Assembly (NCBI GenBank): GCA_011523795.1
Contig: WTFY01000010.1
Coordinates: 62,001-126,000, forward strand
Direction of reading: 5' to 3'
Origin: Gammaproteobacteria bacterium
GTDB taxonomy: Bacteria > Pseudomonadota > Gammaproteobacteria > UBA4575
Length of the DNA: 64,000 nucleotides
Shown: positions 23,345-36,131 of the stretch, piece by piece
Layout of the letters: every line of letters starts with the position of its first letter
How positions within the stretch are numbered: the first letter of the stretch is position 1
The notes under the pieces: generated by a model
Told to the model about the DNA's origin: nothing
The model's database searches: none
What the model saw: the letters and a program-made list of their open reading frames with translations, nothing else
Program-made: the position numbers and the translations under genes

Positions 23345-25174
23345 CTATTCAACCGTGACCGACTTGGCCAGGTTTCGCGGCTGGTCGACATCGGTTCCCT
23401 TGAGTGTCGCCACATGGTAGGCAAGCAGTTGCAGCGGGATGGTGAAGACGATCGGAGCCACCGCATTGTCCGGTGCATCCACTTCAATGCCCACCGTGTC
23501 GGGGCCCGACTCGAAGCCTGAACGGATGTCGGCAAACACGTGCAGCACGCCGCCCCGGGCCCGGACCTCCTCCAGGTTGGACTTCAGTTTTTCCAGCAGC
23601 TCGTCGTTGGGCGCGACCGCGATGACCGGGATCTTGTCATCGACCAGCGCAATCGGGCCGTGCTTCAGCTCCCCCGCGGGATAGGCCTCGGCATGGATGT
23701 ATGAGACCTCCTTGAGTTTCAGCGCCCCCTCCATTGCAACGGGATAATGGATTCCCCTGCCCAGAAACAGTGAATGCTGCTTGCTATCGTAACTGCCGGC
23801 GAGCGCACGGATTTCATCCTCCCGTTCCAGCACCCGGTTGATCCGTGTGGGCAGGTTGGTCAGCTGCTCGACGAGCCGGCTCTCCAGCTCTTCTGGCATG
23901 CCGTGGCGACGCCCTGCGAGGATTGCCAGCATCAGCAGCGCCACCAGTTGCGTGGTAAAGGCCTTGGTGGAAGCGACACCGATTTCCGGCCCCGCATGGG
24001 TCATCAGCGCCAGGTCGGACTCGCGGACCAGTGAACTCTCCGGCACGTTGCAAATCGTCAGGGATCCCACGTAGGGTTCCCGGCTGGCCTGGCGCTGGGC
24101 AGCCAGGGTGTCTGCCGTCTCTCCGGACTGCGAGATCGTGACGAACAGCGTGCCCGGCTGGGCTAGGTGCTTGCGGTAACGGAACTCGCTGGCAATATCG
24201 ACCAGGCAAGGAATGCCTGCAAGCTCCTCGAACCAGAATCTTGCAATCAGCCCCGCATGATAGCTGCTGCCGCAGGCGACGATCTGCACGGCCCGCGTCC
24301 CGTCCAGCAACTGTTCCGCCATGGGCCCGAGGATCTGGTCCGCAATGCGGCCATTCACCAGCCTGCCTTCAAGGGTGTCGGCAACGGCCCGCGGCTGCTC
24401 GTGAATCTCCTTGAGCATGTAATGGGGATACCCGTTTTTCCCTGTGGCGTCTGCCGTCAGGTCGCTCATCCTGGATTCGCGCCTGACCTCGGCACCGCCC
24501 GCATCGAGCACGCGGATACCATCGCGTCCCATGTCGACGATGTCGCCGTTTTCAAGAAACACGAACTCCCGGGTTTCTTTCAGCAGCGCCTGCACGTCGG
24601 AAGCGATGAAGTTCTCGTCCCTGCCGAGGCCCACCACGAGGGGGCTGCCGCTGCGCGTGGCAACCAGTCTGTCAGGTTCCAGCTTGTCGATCACGCCCAG
24701 CGCATAGGCCCCCTTCAGATCCTGCACGGTGGCCCGCACGGCACCCGGGAGGTCATGCCCCCGGTCGAGATACAGCACGATCTGGTGGGCGATGACCTCG
24801 GTGTCCGTATCCGAGGTAAAGGTGAACCCCTGGTCTACCTGTCTTTGCTTGAGATCCCTGAAGTTCTCGATGATGCCGTTGTGCACGATTGCGATGCGGC
24901 TGTTGCAGATGTGCGGGTGCGCATTGTTTTCTGCCGGCACGCCATGTGTAGCCCAGCGTGTATGGGCAATTCCGAGTTGGCCGGTGAGCGTGGCCTCTTC
25001 CAGCACCCTGTCCAGCTCGTTCACCTTGCCTGGCCTGCGGATCCGCTGGATCGATCCGTTCGTTAGCACGGCCATGCCGGCCGAGTCGTAACCACGGTAT
25101 TCCAGGCGGTACAGGCCTTCCAGCAGTACAGGGCAGACATTCCGGTTCGCGATGGCCCCTACAATCCCGCACAT
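23345..25174 (-). CDS. glmS: Glutamine-fructose-6-phosphate aminotransferase
   Basis: Makes glucosamine-6-phosphate from fructose-6-phosphate and glutamine, the first step to UDP-GlcNAc. N-terminal glutaminase with nucleophile Cys2 (MCGIVGAIANR) and RLEYRGYDSAG; two SIS domains with CGSSYHAGL, ISQSGETADTLAA and the C-terminal DQPRNLAKSVTVE. 609 aa, standard length. Lies 3 nt after glmU, with which it forms one unit. No GlmY/GlmZ site was looked for successfully, and a ribozyme like that of Gram-positives is not expected. Confidence 0.96.
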   Translation of the reverse strand: MCGIVGAIANRNVCPVLLEGLYRLEYRGYDSAGMAVLTNGSIQRIRRPGKVNELDRVLEEATLTGQLGIAHTRWATHGVPAENNAHPHICNSRIAIVHNGIIENFRDLKQRQVDQGFTFTSDTDTEVIAHQIVLYLDRGHDLPGAVRATVQDLKGAYALGVIDKLEPDRLVATRSGSPLVVGLGRDENFIASDVQALLKETREFVFLENGDIVDMGRDGIRVLDAGGAEVRRESRMSDLTADATGKNGYPHYMLKEIHEQPRAVADTLEGRLVNGRIADQILGPMAEQLLDGTRAVQIVACGSSYHAGLIARFWFEELAGIPCLVDIASEFRYRKHLAQPGTLFVTISQSGETADTLAAQRQASREPYVGSLTICNVPESSLVRESDLALMTHAGPEIGVASTKAFTTQLVALLMLAILAGRRHGMPEELESRLVEQLTNLPTRINRVLEREDEIRALAGSYDSKQHSLFLGRGIHYPVAMEGALKLKEVSYIHAEAYPAGELKHGPIALVDDKIPVIAVAPNDELLEKLKSNLEEVRARGGVLHVFADIRSGFESGPDTVGIEVDAPDNAVAPIVFTIPLQLLAYHVATLKGTDVDQPRNLAKSVTVE

Positions 25175-25177
25175 GAC

Positions 25178-26539
25178 TTATTCTTTTTCCGGGCGTTTCC
25201 AGTGTTTTATGCTGACCTGCTTGCTGCGCGCAAGCGTCAGCGTGTCGCCGGGAGCATTCTTGGTAATCGTTGATCCGGCACCGATCGTGGCGCCGTCCCC
25301 GATGGCCACCGGTGCGACCAGCTGGGTATCGGATCCCACGAACACGCGGTTGCCGATGACCGTTCGATGCTTCCTCGACCCGTCATAGTTGCAGGTGATG
25401 ACCCCCGCCCCCACATTGACCTGCTCGCCCACGTCGGCATCCCCGACGTAGCTCAGATGGTTGATCTTGCTCCCCGTTCTGATATCAGACTTCTTGATCT
25501 CGACAAAGTTTCCTATCCTGACATCGTCTGCCAGCCGGGTGCCCGGGCGAATCCTGGCATAGGGTCCCAGGCTGCAGTCACTGCCGATCACGGCATTTTC
25601 GATGTGGCAGTTCGGGTGGATACGGGTACCGTTTCCGACGGAGGTGTTGACCAGGATGCTGTTGGCACCGATGCTGACCCGGTCTCCGAGGCAATTGTTT
25701 CCCTCGAACACCGTGTTGACATCGATCACGACATCCCTGCCGGTCACCAGATCGCCGCGCACGTCAACCCGTCCAGGGTCCAGCAGCGTCACGCCCAGCG
25801 CCATCAGCTGGTCGGCCGTGCGTCGCTGGCAGATCCGTTCGGCCTGCATCAGCTGGTGCTTGTCATTGACGCCGAGCACTTCCTCCGCATTCTCGCAGAC
25901 CATGGCCTCCACCCGGTATCCGCCTGTCACGGCCAGCCCGATACAGTCGGTCAGGTAGTACTCTCCCTGCGCGTTTCCGGTTTCGATTCCGGCCAGCCAC
26001 TGCTTCAGCAGGGCGGAGCGCGTGGCCAGCACCCCCGTGTTCACCTCGCGAATGCCCAGGGTCTGCGGGTCCGCATCTTGCTCTTCTGCGATCCTCAAGA
26101 CCCTGCCCTGCGCATCGCGCACGATCCGCCCGTAGCCGGACGGGTCGGCCAGCTCTGCAGACAGCAGCACCAGGTCTTTGCCGGGCAACTCCCGGATGAC
26201 TGCCTGCAGGGTGGCAGGTGCCAGCAGGGGTACATCGCCGTACAGTACCAGCACGGCATGATCCTCCTGCAACCCGGGGAGCGCCTGCTGCACGGCATGG
26301 CCCGTTCCCTGCTGCTCGGCCTGATACCACCAGCGAATGGAATCGTCCTGGGTGACCGCCTTGACCTCTTCGGCCCCGTATCCGACCACCACGTGGATGT
26401 GGTGCGGGGACAAGGCCCGGGCACACCCGATCACGCGGGCCAGCATGGGCTGGCCCGCAACCCGGTGCAGCACCTTGGGCAAGTTGCTGTACATGCGTGA
26501 GCCCTGCCCGGCGGCAAGTATGATGATGTCCAGTTTCAT
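25178..26539 (-). CDS. glmU: Bifunctional N-acetylglucosamine-1-phosphate uridyltransferase / glucosamine-1-phosphate acetyltransferase
   Basis: Completes UDP-GlcNAc synthesis for peptidoglycan and LPS. N-terminal nucleotidyltransferase with LAAGQGSRMYSNLPKVLH (residues 8-25) and the C-terminal left-handed beta-helix of hexapeptide repeats (about 250-440, e.g. VSIGANSILVNTSVGNGTRI and the catalytic-site region NYDGSRKHRTVIGN). 453 aa, normal. Directly upstream of glmS; the start codon is followed on the 5' side by a hairpin at 26541-26563, and no good Shine-Dalgarno is visible. Confidence 0.96.
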   Translation of the reverse strand: MKLDIIILAAGQGSRMYSNLPKVLHRVAGQPMLARVIGCARALSPHHIHVVVGYGAEEVKAVTQDDSIRWWYQAEQQGTGHAVQQALPGLQEDHAVLVLYGDVPLLAPATLQAVIRELPGKDLVLLSAELADPSGYGRIVRDAQGRVLRIAEEQDADPQTLGIREVNTGVLATRSALLKQWLAGIETGNAQGEYYLTDCIGLAVTGGYRVEAMVCENAEEVLGVNDKHQLMQAERICQRRTADQLMALGVTLLDPGRVDVRGDLVTGRDVVIDVNTVFEGNNCLGDRVSIGANSILVNTSVGNGTRIHPNCHIENAVIGSDCSLGPYARIRPGTRLADDVRIGNFVEIKKSDIRTGSKINHLSYVGDADVGEQVNVGAGVITCNYDGSRKHRTVIGNRVFVGSDTQLVAPVAIGDGATIGAGSTITKNAPGDTLTLARSKQVSIKHWKRPEKE

Positions 26540-26540
26540 G

Positions 26541-26563
26541 AGGCTTTTCGGATACCCAAGCCT
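26541..26563 (-). other. Hairpin just upstream of glmU start
   Basis: AGGCTT and AAGCCT form a 6-bp stem with an 11-nt loop in the transcript, ending 1 nt before the glmU ATG. It could affect initiation of glmU. There is no U-tract, so it is not a terminator. Confidence 0.35.
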
Positions 26564-26638
26564 AACAGGTTAAGGGGCATTGTGCCTGCCCGCCTTCACT
26601 GCAGCGGACACACGGTCGGCAATGCGCCCTCGCGGCAC

Positions 26639-27061
26639 CTACCTTCGCTGCTTGCGCATCCTTTGGATCATGCGCAGCTGCTCCGCAGCCCTCACCAGTT
26701 CGGCCTGGGCCTTGGCAGCATCCAGGTCCCCCTTCCTGTCCTTGAGGGCATCTTCCGCACGCTGCTTGGCTTCAAGGGCCTTGGCTTCGTCGAGGTCTTC
26801 GGCACGGATAGCCGTATCCGACAGCACGGTCACGACATGTGGCTGGACTTCCAGGATGCCCCCCGACACATAGAGGTACTGGTCCTCCTGGCCCTCCACT
26901 TCAATTTTCAGTTCCCCCGGCCTCAGACTGGTCACCAGGGGGGTATGACGCGGGTAGATCCCGACATCACCCATCTTGGCCGGTGCGAAGACCGCCGAGA
27001 CGGTGCCGGAAAAGATTTCCTTCTCCGCGCTCACCACGTCGAGGTGCAGGGTCATGGCCAT
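26639..27061 (-). CDS. atpC: ATP synthase F1 subunit epsilon
   Basis: Central-stalk subunit that couples rotation and can inhibit ATP hydrolysis. N-terminal beta-sandwich ([41 protein letters not shown]) and a C-terminal helical hairpin (about 88-138). 140 aa. Last gene of the atp operon, 6 nt after atpD; glmU follows after 99 nt. Confidence 0.95.
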   Translation of the reverse strand: MAMTLHLDVVSAEKEIFSGTVSAVFAPAKMGDVGIYPRHTPLVTSLRPGELKIEVEGQEDQYLYVSGGILEVQPHVVTVLSDTAIRAEDLDEAKALEAKQRAEDALKDRKGDLDAAKAQAELVRAAEQLRMIQRMRKQRR

Positions 27062-27067
27062 GCCGGC

Positions 27068-28456
<1,389 letters not shown>

Positions 28457-28483
28457 TTACAAGTATTGAATGTATCTCAATGT

Positions 28484-29347
28484 TCAAACCGCGGCGGCAC
28501 CGCCGACGATTTCTGAAATTTCCTGGGTGATCGCCGCCTGCCGCGCCTTGTTGTAGGCCAGCTGCAACTCTGCAATCAGCTCCCCGGCATTGTCCGATGC
28601 GCTTTTCATGGCAATCATCCTCGCCGCCATTTCACAGGCGACGTTCTCGACCACGCCCTGGTATACGATCGATTCGATATACCGGGTCAGCAGTTCATCC
28701 AGCACGGCCTTCGCATCCGGCTCGTAGATATAGTCCCAGTGGTGCTGCAGCGCATCGTTTTCCTCCGGCACCAGGGGTAACAACGTGAGCACCTTCGGCC
28801 TTTGCGTCATGGTGTTGACAAACTCGTTCTCGACCAGGAACAGGCGGTCGATGGTGCCTTGCGTGTAGGCATCCAGCATGGTCTTGACCGTACCGATCAA
28901 CTCGCTGATCCGGATCGTGTCGCCCAGGTTGGACACCTGGGCGACGATGTTGTCTGAAATTCTTTTGAAGAACGCGGTGCCCTTGGCCCCGATCAGGCAC
29001 AGGTCGATCTCGACGTGTTTTTCCTGCCATGCCTGCATGGCTTTCAGCGCCGACTTGAAGGTGTTGATGTTGAGTCCGCCGCAAAGCCCGCGGTCCGTGG
29101 AAACAATGATGAACCCAACGCGCCTCACCTCCGGGTGCTCGATCAGGAACGGGTGCTTGTACTCGGAGCGGGCATGGGCAAGATGGCCGATCACGTTCAG
29201 CATCTTCTGCGAGTAGGGACGGGTGGCACTCATGCGGTCCTGTGCCTTGCGCATCTTGCTTGCCGCCACCATCTCCATCGCCTTGGTGATCTTCTGAGTA
29301 TTCTTGATACTCGCGATCTGCGTGCGGATTTCTTTCTCGCCGGGCAT
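28484..29347 (-). CDS. atpG: ATP synthase F1 subunit gamma
   Basis: Rotating central stalk. The N-terminal helix [20 protein letters not shown] and the C-terminal helix [35 protein letters not shown] are the parts that pass through the alpha3beta3 ring. [10 protein letters not shown] (about 84-93) is the conserved loop. 287 aa. 12 nt from atpA. Confidence 0.96.
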   Translation of the reverse strand: MPGEKEIRTQIASIKNTQKITKAMEMVAASKMRKAQDRMSATRPYSQKMLNVIGHLAHARSEYKHPFLIEHPEVRRVGFIIVSTDRGLCGGLNINTFKSALKAMQAWQEKHVEIDLCLIGAKGTAFFKRISDNIVAQVSNLGDTIRISELIGTVKTMLDAYTQGTIDRLFLVENEFVNTMTQRPKVLTLLPLVPEENDALQHHWDYIYEPDAKAVLDELLTRYIESIVYQGVVENVACEMAARMIAMKSASDNAGELIAELQLAYNKARQAAITQEISEIVGGAAAV

Positions 29348-29359
29348 GACTGCAGCTTC

Positions 29360-30901
29360 CTACCAGGTTCCCTTGGCCTTGAAATCCTCTACCGCCCGGC
29401 GCAGGCCCGCCTCGGTCTCATCATCGTATTCGCCCGTGCGGTTGATGGTATCCAGCAGCTCCCGGTGCTGCGAGCGTACGAAATCATGCATGGCTTTCTC
29501 GAAACGCACCACCTCGCCGACCTCGACGTCGTCCACGTACCCCTGGTCCACGGCAAACAGCGACACCGCCATTTCCGCGACCGTCAGCGGCGTGTACTGG
29601 GGCTGCTTCATCAGCTCCATGACCCGCTCGCCACGCTCCAGCTGCTTGCGTGTCTGCTCGTCCAGGTCGGAAGCGAACTGCGAAAACGCCGCCAGTTCAC
29701 GGTATTGCGCCAGGGCCAGGCGAACCCCGCCGCCCAGCTTCTTGATGATCTTGGTCTGGGCGGCCCCGCCGACACGCGACACCGACAGGCCCGCATTGAT
29801 CGCCGGCCGGAATCCCGCGTTGAACAGGTCGCTCTCCAGGAAAATCTGGCCGTCCGTGATCGAGATGACATTGGTCGGCACAAAGGCCGACACGTCCCCG
29901 GCCTGCGTTTCGATGATCGGCAGTGCCGTCAGGGACCCGGTGCGCCCGGTGACCTCACCGCCGGTGAAGCGTTCCACGTAATCGGCGTTCACCCTCGATG
30001 CCCGCTCCAGCAGGCGCGAGTGCAGGTAGAATACATCCCCCGGGTAGGCCTCCCGACCCGGCGGGCGTCTCAGCAGCAGGGACACCTGGCGGTAGGCCCA
30101 GGCCTGCTTGGTCAGGTCATCGTATATGATCAGCGCATCCTCGCCCCGGTCCCGGAAATACTCGCCCATCGCGCATCCCGAATACGGTGCGATGTACTGC
30201 ATGGCCGCGGAGTCCGAAGCGCTGGCCGCGACGACGATGGTATGCTCCATGGCCCCGTGCTCTTCCAGCTTGCGGACCACGTTGGCAATCGAGGAGTTCT
30301 TCTGCCCGATCGCCACGTAAATGCACTTGATGCCCGTGCCCTTCTGGTTGATGATGGTGTCCACGGCCAGGGCGGTCTTGCCGGTCTGGCGGTCACCGAT
30401 GATCAGTTCCCGCTGGCCGCGGCCGATGGGCACCATGGAGTCGATGGACTTCAGCCCGGTCTGCACCGGCTGGCTGACGGACTGGCGCTCGATGACGCCG
30501 GGGGCAATCTTTTCAATCGCGGACGAGGCGTCGCACTCCACCGGGCCCTTGCCGTCAATGCCGTTGCCCAGGGAATCCACCACCCGGCCCAGCATTTCAG
30601 GGCCGACCGGCACTTCCAGGATCCTGCTGGTACAGGAGACCTTGTCGCCTTCCTTGATATGCCGGTATTCACCGAGCACGACCGCACCCACCGAGTCGCG
30701 CTCCAGGTTCAGGGCCAGGCCGAACGTGTTCTGCGGGAACTCTAGCATCTCGCCGGCCATCACGTCCGCCAGGCCATGGATGCGCACGATGCCATCCGTG
30801 ACGCCGACCACCGTGCCTTCGGTGCGCGCTTGGGCAGCCGTATCGAAACTCTCGATACGCTGCTTGATCAATTCACTGATTTCAGTTGGGTTAAGTTGCA
30901 T
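29360..30901 (-). CDS. atpA: ATP synthase F1 subunit alpha
   Basis: Non-catalytic nucleotide-binding subunit. P-loop [49 protein letters not shown] region, and the VGGAAQTK arginine-finger vicinity. ATG at 30901 ([16 protein letters not shown]) with GAGGA 8 nt upstream is the family start; the frame extends 15 codons further without support. 513 aa. Follows atpH by 34 nt. Confidence 0.97.
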   Translation of the reverse strand: MQLNPTEISELIKQRIESFDTAAQARTEGTVVGVTDGIVRIHGLADVMAGEMLEFPQNTFGLALNLERDSVGAVVLGEYRHIKEGDKVSCTSRILEVPVGPEMLGRVVDSLGNGIDGKGPVECDASSAIEKIAPGVIERQSVSQPVQTGLKSIDSMVPIGRGQRELIIGDRQTGKTALAVDTIINQKGTGIKCIYVAIGQKNSSIANVVRKLEEHGAMEHTIVVAASASDSAAMQYIAPYSGCAMGEYFRDRGEDALIIYDDLTKQAWAYRQVSLLLRRPPGREAYPGDVFYLHSRLLERASRVNADYVERFTGGEVTGRTGSLTALPIIETQAGDVSAFVPTNVISITDGQIFLESDLFNAGFRPAINAGLSVSRVGGAAQTKIIKKLGGGVRLALAQYRELAAFSQFASDLDEQTRKQLERGERVMELMKQPQYTPLTVAEMAVSLFAVDQGYVDDVEVGEVVRFEKAMHDFVRSQHRELLDTINRTGEYDDETEAGLRRAVEDFKAKGTW

Positions 30902-30935
30902 GTTCGAATCCTCTTGTTTGCCCTGTCCTGTGCAT

Positions 30936-31472
30936 TCAGTGCGCAAGGGCGGCAGAAAGCTTGTCGAGCCGTCCCCGAACGGACCCGTCGATTACCAGAT
31001 CGCCTGCCCGGATGACCGCCCCGCCGATCAGGGACGAATCGATGCGCGAGGCCAGCCGTATCTCTTTGCCCAGGCGACGCTTCAGTGCCGTCGAGATGCT
31101 TGCCAGCTGCGCCTCGTTCACGGCGCTGGCCGAAATCACCTCGGCATCGACGGTCCCCTCCGCATCGGCCCGGTACTGCCGGTACAGTGCCGCGATCTCG
31201 CCCAGCAGGTGCATGCGGGCATTCTCGGCCAGCAGCCGGATGAAGTTTGCTCCCTGTTCACTGACCTGCCCCTCACAAACTGAAATGAACAGGTCCGCGG
31301 CCTGCTGCCTTGACAGCACGGGGCTGTCCAGCAGCGCGCGCATGACCGGGTCACCGGCCACGACCTCCATGAAGGCCAGCATGTCGGTCCACTGCTGCTG
31401 CGCACCGCCGGCCACCGCGACTTCAAAGGCGGCGCGGGCGTACGGTCTTGCGGCGGTGGCTTGTTCCGACAT
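30936..31472 (-). CDS. atpH: ATP synthase F1 subunit delta
   Basis: Peripheral-stalk subunit joining F1 to the b dimer. N-terminal helical bundle beginning [15 protein letters not shown] and the C-terminal motif [30 protein letters not shown]. 178 aa. Follows atpF by 11 nt. Confidence 0.95.
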   Translation of the reverse strand: MSEQATAARPYARAAFEVAVAGGAQQQWTDMLAFMEVVAGDPVMRALLDSPVLSRQQAADLFISVCEGQVSEQGANFIRLLAENARMHLLGEIAALYRQYRADAEGTVDAEVISASAVNEAQLASISTALKRRLGKEIRLASRIDSSLIGGAVIRAGDLVIDGSVRGRLDKLSAALAH

Positions 31473-31483
31473 CTATCCCGGCC

Positions 31484-31954
31484 TCAGATCTGTGCCGCCA
31501 GTTCGTCCAGGATGTCCTGGTGGGCGCCGGCGTCGATTTCCTTTTTCAAAATCCGCTCCGCACCCGCCACGGCGACCGCCGAGACCTGGACCCTGAGCTG
31601 CTCGGTGGCACGGTGGACTTCCTTCTCCACCTCGGCATGGGCCGCCTCCTTGATCCGGTTTCCTTCCTCTACCGCCGCCATCTTGGCGTCTTCCACGATT
31701 TCATTGGCTCGCTTGTGCGCCTGGTTCAGGATGTCGTTGGCCTGCTGCTTGGCTTCAGACAGTTTCTGTTCCGCGTTCCGCTCGGCCAGCTCCTGCTGCT
31801 TGAAGCCGCGTTCCGCCTCGGCCAGCCCATCCGCAATCTTCTTCTTGCGCTCGTTCAGCGCGGTCATGATCGGGGGCCACACGAATTTCATGCAGAACAG
31901 GACAAATACGATAAATGCAATGGTTTGACCGAGTAATGTAAGACCTATATTCAT
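31484..31954 (-). CDS. atpF: ATP synthase Fo subunit b
   Basis: Peripheral-stalk subunit with one N-terminal membrane helix (about 5-25, LTLLGQTIAFIVFVLFCMKF) followed by VWPPIMTAL-type sequence and a long charged coiled coil to residue 156. Length 156 equals the E. coli protein. Follows atpE by 49 nt. Confidence 0.95.
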   Translation of the reverse strand: MNIGLTLLGQTIAFIVFVLFCMKFVWPPIMTALNERKKKIADGLAEAERGFKQQELAERNAEQKLSEAKQQANDILNQAHKRANEIVEDAKMAAVEEGNRIKEAAHAEVEKEVHRATEQLRVQVSAVAVAGAERILKKEIDAGAHQDILDELAAQI

Positions 31955-32003
31955 GTCCGGGCTCTATCTCGTAGTGATCAGGGAAAGGGTCCGCCAGGCG
32001 GGC

Positions 32004-33155
<1,152 letters not shown>

Positions 33156-33563
33156 TCAGGATGCTTTTTGGATGAACGGATCAGGCTTGATTAACGGAAC
33201 CACCCAGTTGCAGGAGTAGGTCGTGAAATAGGCGACCAGCAGTGCCAGAGGATGAACTTCCTTATACTGTATAAAAACTACCGCAAACAATATTAACGTC
33301 AGGACGATCTTGACGATCTCCACACCAAACGCGGACCATACCAGGCCCTGCAGCTGCACGCTGCGCCTTCTTGCAAACAGCTGCCGTGCAAAAAACATGT
33401 TCGGCAGCACGCAGATCAGTCCGCCCAGCAGCACGGACAGGGCCCATTCACGCTTGACCGCGAACAGGACCGCTCCTGCACACAGGGTCACGGCCCACTG
33501 GACAGCCAGAATCCAGCCTACCTGCGAAGGCAGTCCCGGCTTTCGAGCCACATTTCGTTTCAT
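33156..33563 (-). CDS. atpI: ATP synthase subunit I
   Basis: Small four-helix membrane protein that assists assembly of the c ring. ATG at 33563 gives MKRNVARKPGLPSQVGWILA and 135 aa with helices at about 15-35, 40-57, 73-95 and 100-120. PNMFFARQLFARRRS in the loop is typical of AtpI. The open frame extends upstream to 33656 without support. First gene of the atp operon; the promoter is at 33666-33694. Confidence 0.88.
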   Translation of the reverse strand: MKRNVARKPGLPSQVGWILAVQWAVTLCAGAVLFAVKREWALSVLLGGLICVLPNMFFARQLFARRRSVQLQGLVWSAFGVEIVKIVLTLILFAVVFIQYKEVHPLALLVAYFTTYSCNWVVPLIKPDPFIQKAS

Positions 33564-33665
33564 CTCTGGATGCCTGCCCGCAGCACTCCCCGTTCCGTGC
33601 GCCTGGCAGCCACCGGTCCGCCCTTCTTCTTGAACGACAGGCCTGATCTTGTACAAGAGGCGCGA

Positions 33666-33694
33666 AGTATACGGTCAAGCCAGCAAAATCTCAA
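33666..33694 (-). promoter_or_regulatory. Promoter of the atp operon
   Basis: On the minus strand TTGAGA (33689-33694), a 17-nt spacer and TATACT (33666-33671), about 100 nt before atpI. Both hexamers and the spacing fit sigma-70. Confidence 0.72.
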
Positions 33695-33810
33695 CCGTGT
33701 GAGCCGGCCGGTTCACGGGTTTCATGCCGCCCGTCTCCCGCCATCCCGGTCCCCCGCGATGCCTCGCCTGCCCGCTGCGGCCAGGGCGCAATCCGGACCG
33801 TGTCCGGGGG

Positions 33811-34677
33811 TTACGTGTCCGGCGCCAGTTTCCTGACGATCCCGTCGAATTCGTCCAGGCTGGCATAGCGGATCTGTACCCGGCCGCTGCCGTCTCGACG
33901 GTGCTGGATCGCCACGTTCGTTCCGAGCCGTTCCGAAAGCCTGCGTTCCATGCGCCGGATATCCGGGTCCGGATCCGCGGCCTCGCCCCCGTGCTTGTCT
34001 TGCCCGGACTGGAGCTTCCTGACCAGCGCCTCGGTGGCCCGCACCGACAGCTTGCGCCGCACGACCTCCTGTGCCGCGGCGAGTGCCCGGGCCGCCTCCA
34101 GGGCCAGCAGGGCGCGTGCATGGCCCATCTCGATCTGTCCCCGGTCCAGCAGGTCCTGTACGCCTGCCGGCAGGGACAGCAGTCGCAGGCTGTTGCTGAC
34201 CGCGGCACGGGACCGTCCCACGGCTTCCCCGACTTCCTGGTGCGTGAGGCCGAACTGCTCGACCAGGCCCGAGTAGGCCCTGGCCTCTTCCAGCGGGTTC
34301 AGGTCCTCGCGCTGCAGGTTTTCCACCAGCGCCAGCGCGGCCGCCTCCTGGTCGTCGGCGTCCCGGATCACCGCCGGGATCTCCAGCAGTCCCGCCTGCT
34401 GCGCCGCACGCCAGCGCCGCTCCCCCGCAATCAGCTGGTATTCCCCCTCGACCCTGCGCACGACGACCGGCTGCAGGATGCCCTGGCGGCGGATGGAATC
34501 CGCCAGTTCCTCCAGGGCCTCGGGGCTCACTTGCCTGCGCGGCTGGTACGGGCTGCGGTGGATCAGCTCAACCGGCAGTGTGCGCAGGGAGGCGTCCCCG
34601 GCTGGCGGGGCCGGACCCCCCGTACTCAGCAGCACATCGATTCCCAGCGCCCCCAGTCCCGGTTTTTTCTTCTTCAT
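33811..34677 (-). CDS. parB: Chromosome partitioning protein ParB
   Basis: CTP-dependent DNA clamp that loads at parS near the origin. ParB/Srx CTPase domain with YQPRRQVSPEALEELADSI and GERRWRAAQQAGL (arginine motif), then a helix-turn-helix (LTHQEVGEAVGRSRAAVSNSLRLL) and a C-terminal dimerisation region with RKLQSG. 288 aa. Follows parA by 7 nt. Two matching parS sites lie within recF at 45154 and 45777. Confidence 0.95.
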   Translation of the reverse strand: MKKKKPGLGALGIDVLLSTGGPAPPAGDASLRTLPVELIHRSPYQPRRQVSPEALEELADSIRRQGILQPVVVRRVEGEYQLIAGERRWRAAQQAGLLEIPAVIRDADDQEAAALALVENLQREDLNPLEEARAYSGLVEQFGLTHQEVGEAVGRSRAAVSNSLRLLSLPAGVQDLLDRGQIEMGHARALLALEAARALAAAQEVVRRKLSVRATEALVRKLQSGQDKHGGEAADPDPDIRRMERRLSERLGTNVAIQHRRDGSGRVQIRYASLDEFDGIVRKLAPDT

Positions 34678-34684
34678 GGCGACC

Positions 34685-35482
34685 TCAACCCTGTACCCGA
34701 GGTTCCGGCACGCCGGTGTCCCCGTTGCGCTGCAGCAGTTCGCTGGCGAGATTCAGGTAGGCCAGGGCGCCCCGTGAACGCTCGTCATACAGCAGCACCG
34801 GCAGGCCGTGGCTGGGCGCTTCCGCCAGCGTGACGTTGCGCGGGATGATGGTGCGGTAGACGCTCTCGCCGAAATGCGAGGTGAGTTGCGTGGAGACATC
34901 GTTGGCCAGGTTGTTGCGCGAGTCGAACATGGTGCGCAACAGGCCCTCGATCCTGAGTCCCGGGTTTGCGCTCTGGCGAACCCGCTCGATGGTCTGCATC
35001 AGTGCAGACAGCCCCTCGAGGGCGTAGTACTCGCACTGCGTCGGGATGATGACGCTGTCGGCGGCCACCAGGCCATTGAGCGTAAGCATGTTCAGCGAGG
35101 GCGGACAATCGATAAAGACGTAATCATACTGGTCGCCCAGCGCTCCCCGCAAGGCCCCGCGCAGCCTGTATTCCCTTTGCTCCAGCTCCAGCAGCCTGAC
35201 CTCCGCCACGGTCAGGGCCTCGTTGCCGGGCATCAGGTCGTAGCCGCCCTTGCAGCCCCGGATGATGCACTCGGGCGCGGCCGCCTCCTGCAGCAGCACC
35301 TGCGCGGTCGTGTATTCCACGGTGCGCTTGTCCACCCCGGAACCCATGGTGGCGTTGCCCTGCGGATCCAGGTCGATGAGCAGGACCCTGCGCCGCACGC
35401 TGACCATGGCCGCGGCAAGGTTTACCGAAGTGGTGGTCTTGCCGACGCCCCCTTTCTGGTTTGTCACGGAAACCGTTTTCAT
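34685..35482 (-). CDS. parA: Chromosome partitioning ATPase ParA (Soj)
   Basis: Walker-type ATPase that moves ParB-parS complexes. Deviant Walker A KGGVGKTTTSVNLA (residues 10-23), Walker A' DLDPQGNAT and Walker B YDYVFIDCPPSLN. 265 aa. Its ATG overlaps the rsmG stop (ATGA). It differs from the orphan ParA homologue at 49303, which is shorter and more divergent. Confidence 0.95.
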   Translation of the reverse strand: MKTVSVTNQKGGVGKTTTSVNLAAAMVSVRRRVLLIDLDPQGNATMGSGVDKRTVEYTTAQVLLQEAAAPECIIRGCKGGYDLMPGNEALTVAEVRLLELEQREYRLRGALRGALGDQYDYVFIDCPPSLNMLTLNGLVAADSVIIPTQCEYYALEGLSALMQTIERVRQSANPGLRIEGLLRTMFDSRNNLANDVSTQLTSHFGESVYRTIIPRNVTLAEAPSHGLPVLLYDERSRGALAYLNLASELLQRNGDTGVPEPRVQG

Positions 35483-36096
35483 GCGCCCTTTTCAACCGTT
35501 GCGATATGCCGGTGCGTCTTCACGCCCGGGATGCGGGCCGGGTACATTCCCGTCAACCGGTATCCCGAAGGCAGGTCCGTCAACCCGGGCTCCCTGCCCA
35601 GCATCAGGACCACCCGGCCCCGGTCCAGCAGGTGATCCACCGACGCGAACAGCGCCCCGCCGGGAGCAAAGGCGCGGCTCACCACCGTATCGAACCCGTT
35701 CTCCGGCACATACTGCTCCACCCTCTGCTGGCACACCCTTGCGTTCTTCAGCCCGATTTCAATGATCGCCTGCCGCATGAACCGGGTTTTCCTGGCATTG
35801 GCATCCAGCAGCACGAACTCCCTTTCGCCGCACAGGATGGCCAGCACGAGACCGGGGAGCCCGGCCCCGCTGCCGACATCAATCACGCGGCGGCCCTCGA
35901 TGTACGGCATCACGGTCAGGCTGTCAAAGACGTGCCTGCGGATAATCTCGCAGGAGCCCCGTGTCGCCGTGAGATTGTAGACCCGGTTCCATTTCTGCAG
36001 CAGTCGGACAAATTGTAGCAGTGCCTGCCTCTGGTTGACATCGGCACTTGCGCACATCTCCCGCAGGCCTGTCCCGAGCAGCTGCGCATCATCCAT
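35479..36096 (-). CDS. rsmG: 16S rRNA (guanine527-N7)-methyltransferase
   Basis: Uses S-adenosylmethionine to methylate G527 of 16S rRNA. Class I methyltransferase with RVIDVGSGAGLPGLVLAI (motif I) and WNRVYNLTATRGSCEIIRRHVFDSL near the N-terminus, both typical of RsmG. 205 aa. Overlaps parA by 4 nt and follows mnmG by 35 nt. Confidence 0.95.
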   Translation of the reverse strand: MDDAQLLGTGLREMCASADVNQRQALLQFVRLLQKWNRVYNLTATRGSCEIIRRHVFDSLTVMPYIEGRRVIDVGSGAGLPGLVLAILCGEREFVLLDANARKTRFMRQAIIEIGLKNARVCQQRVEQYVPENGFDTVVSRAFAPGGALFASVDHLLDRGRVVLMLGREPGLTDLPSGYRLTGMYPARIPGVKTHRHIATVEKGA

Positions 36097-36131
36097 GACC
36101 GGTTCGGGGTCCGGGGGCGCTGCCGCAGTCT

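Noticed and set aside
23345-25174. glmS ribozyme
   Set aside because: Limited to Gram-positives; the leader here is the 3-nt gap to glmU.
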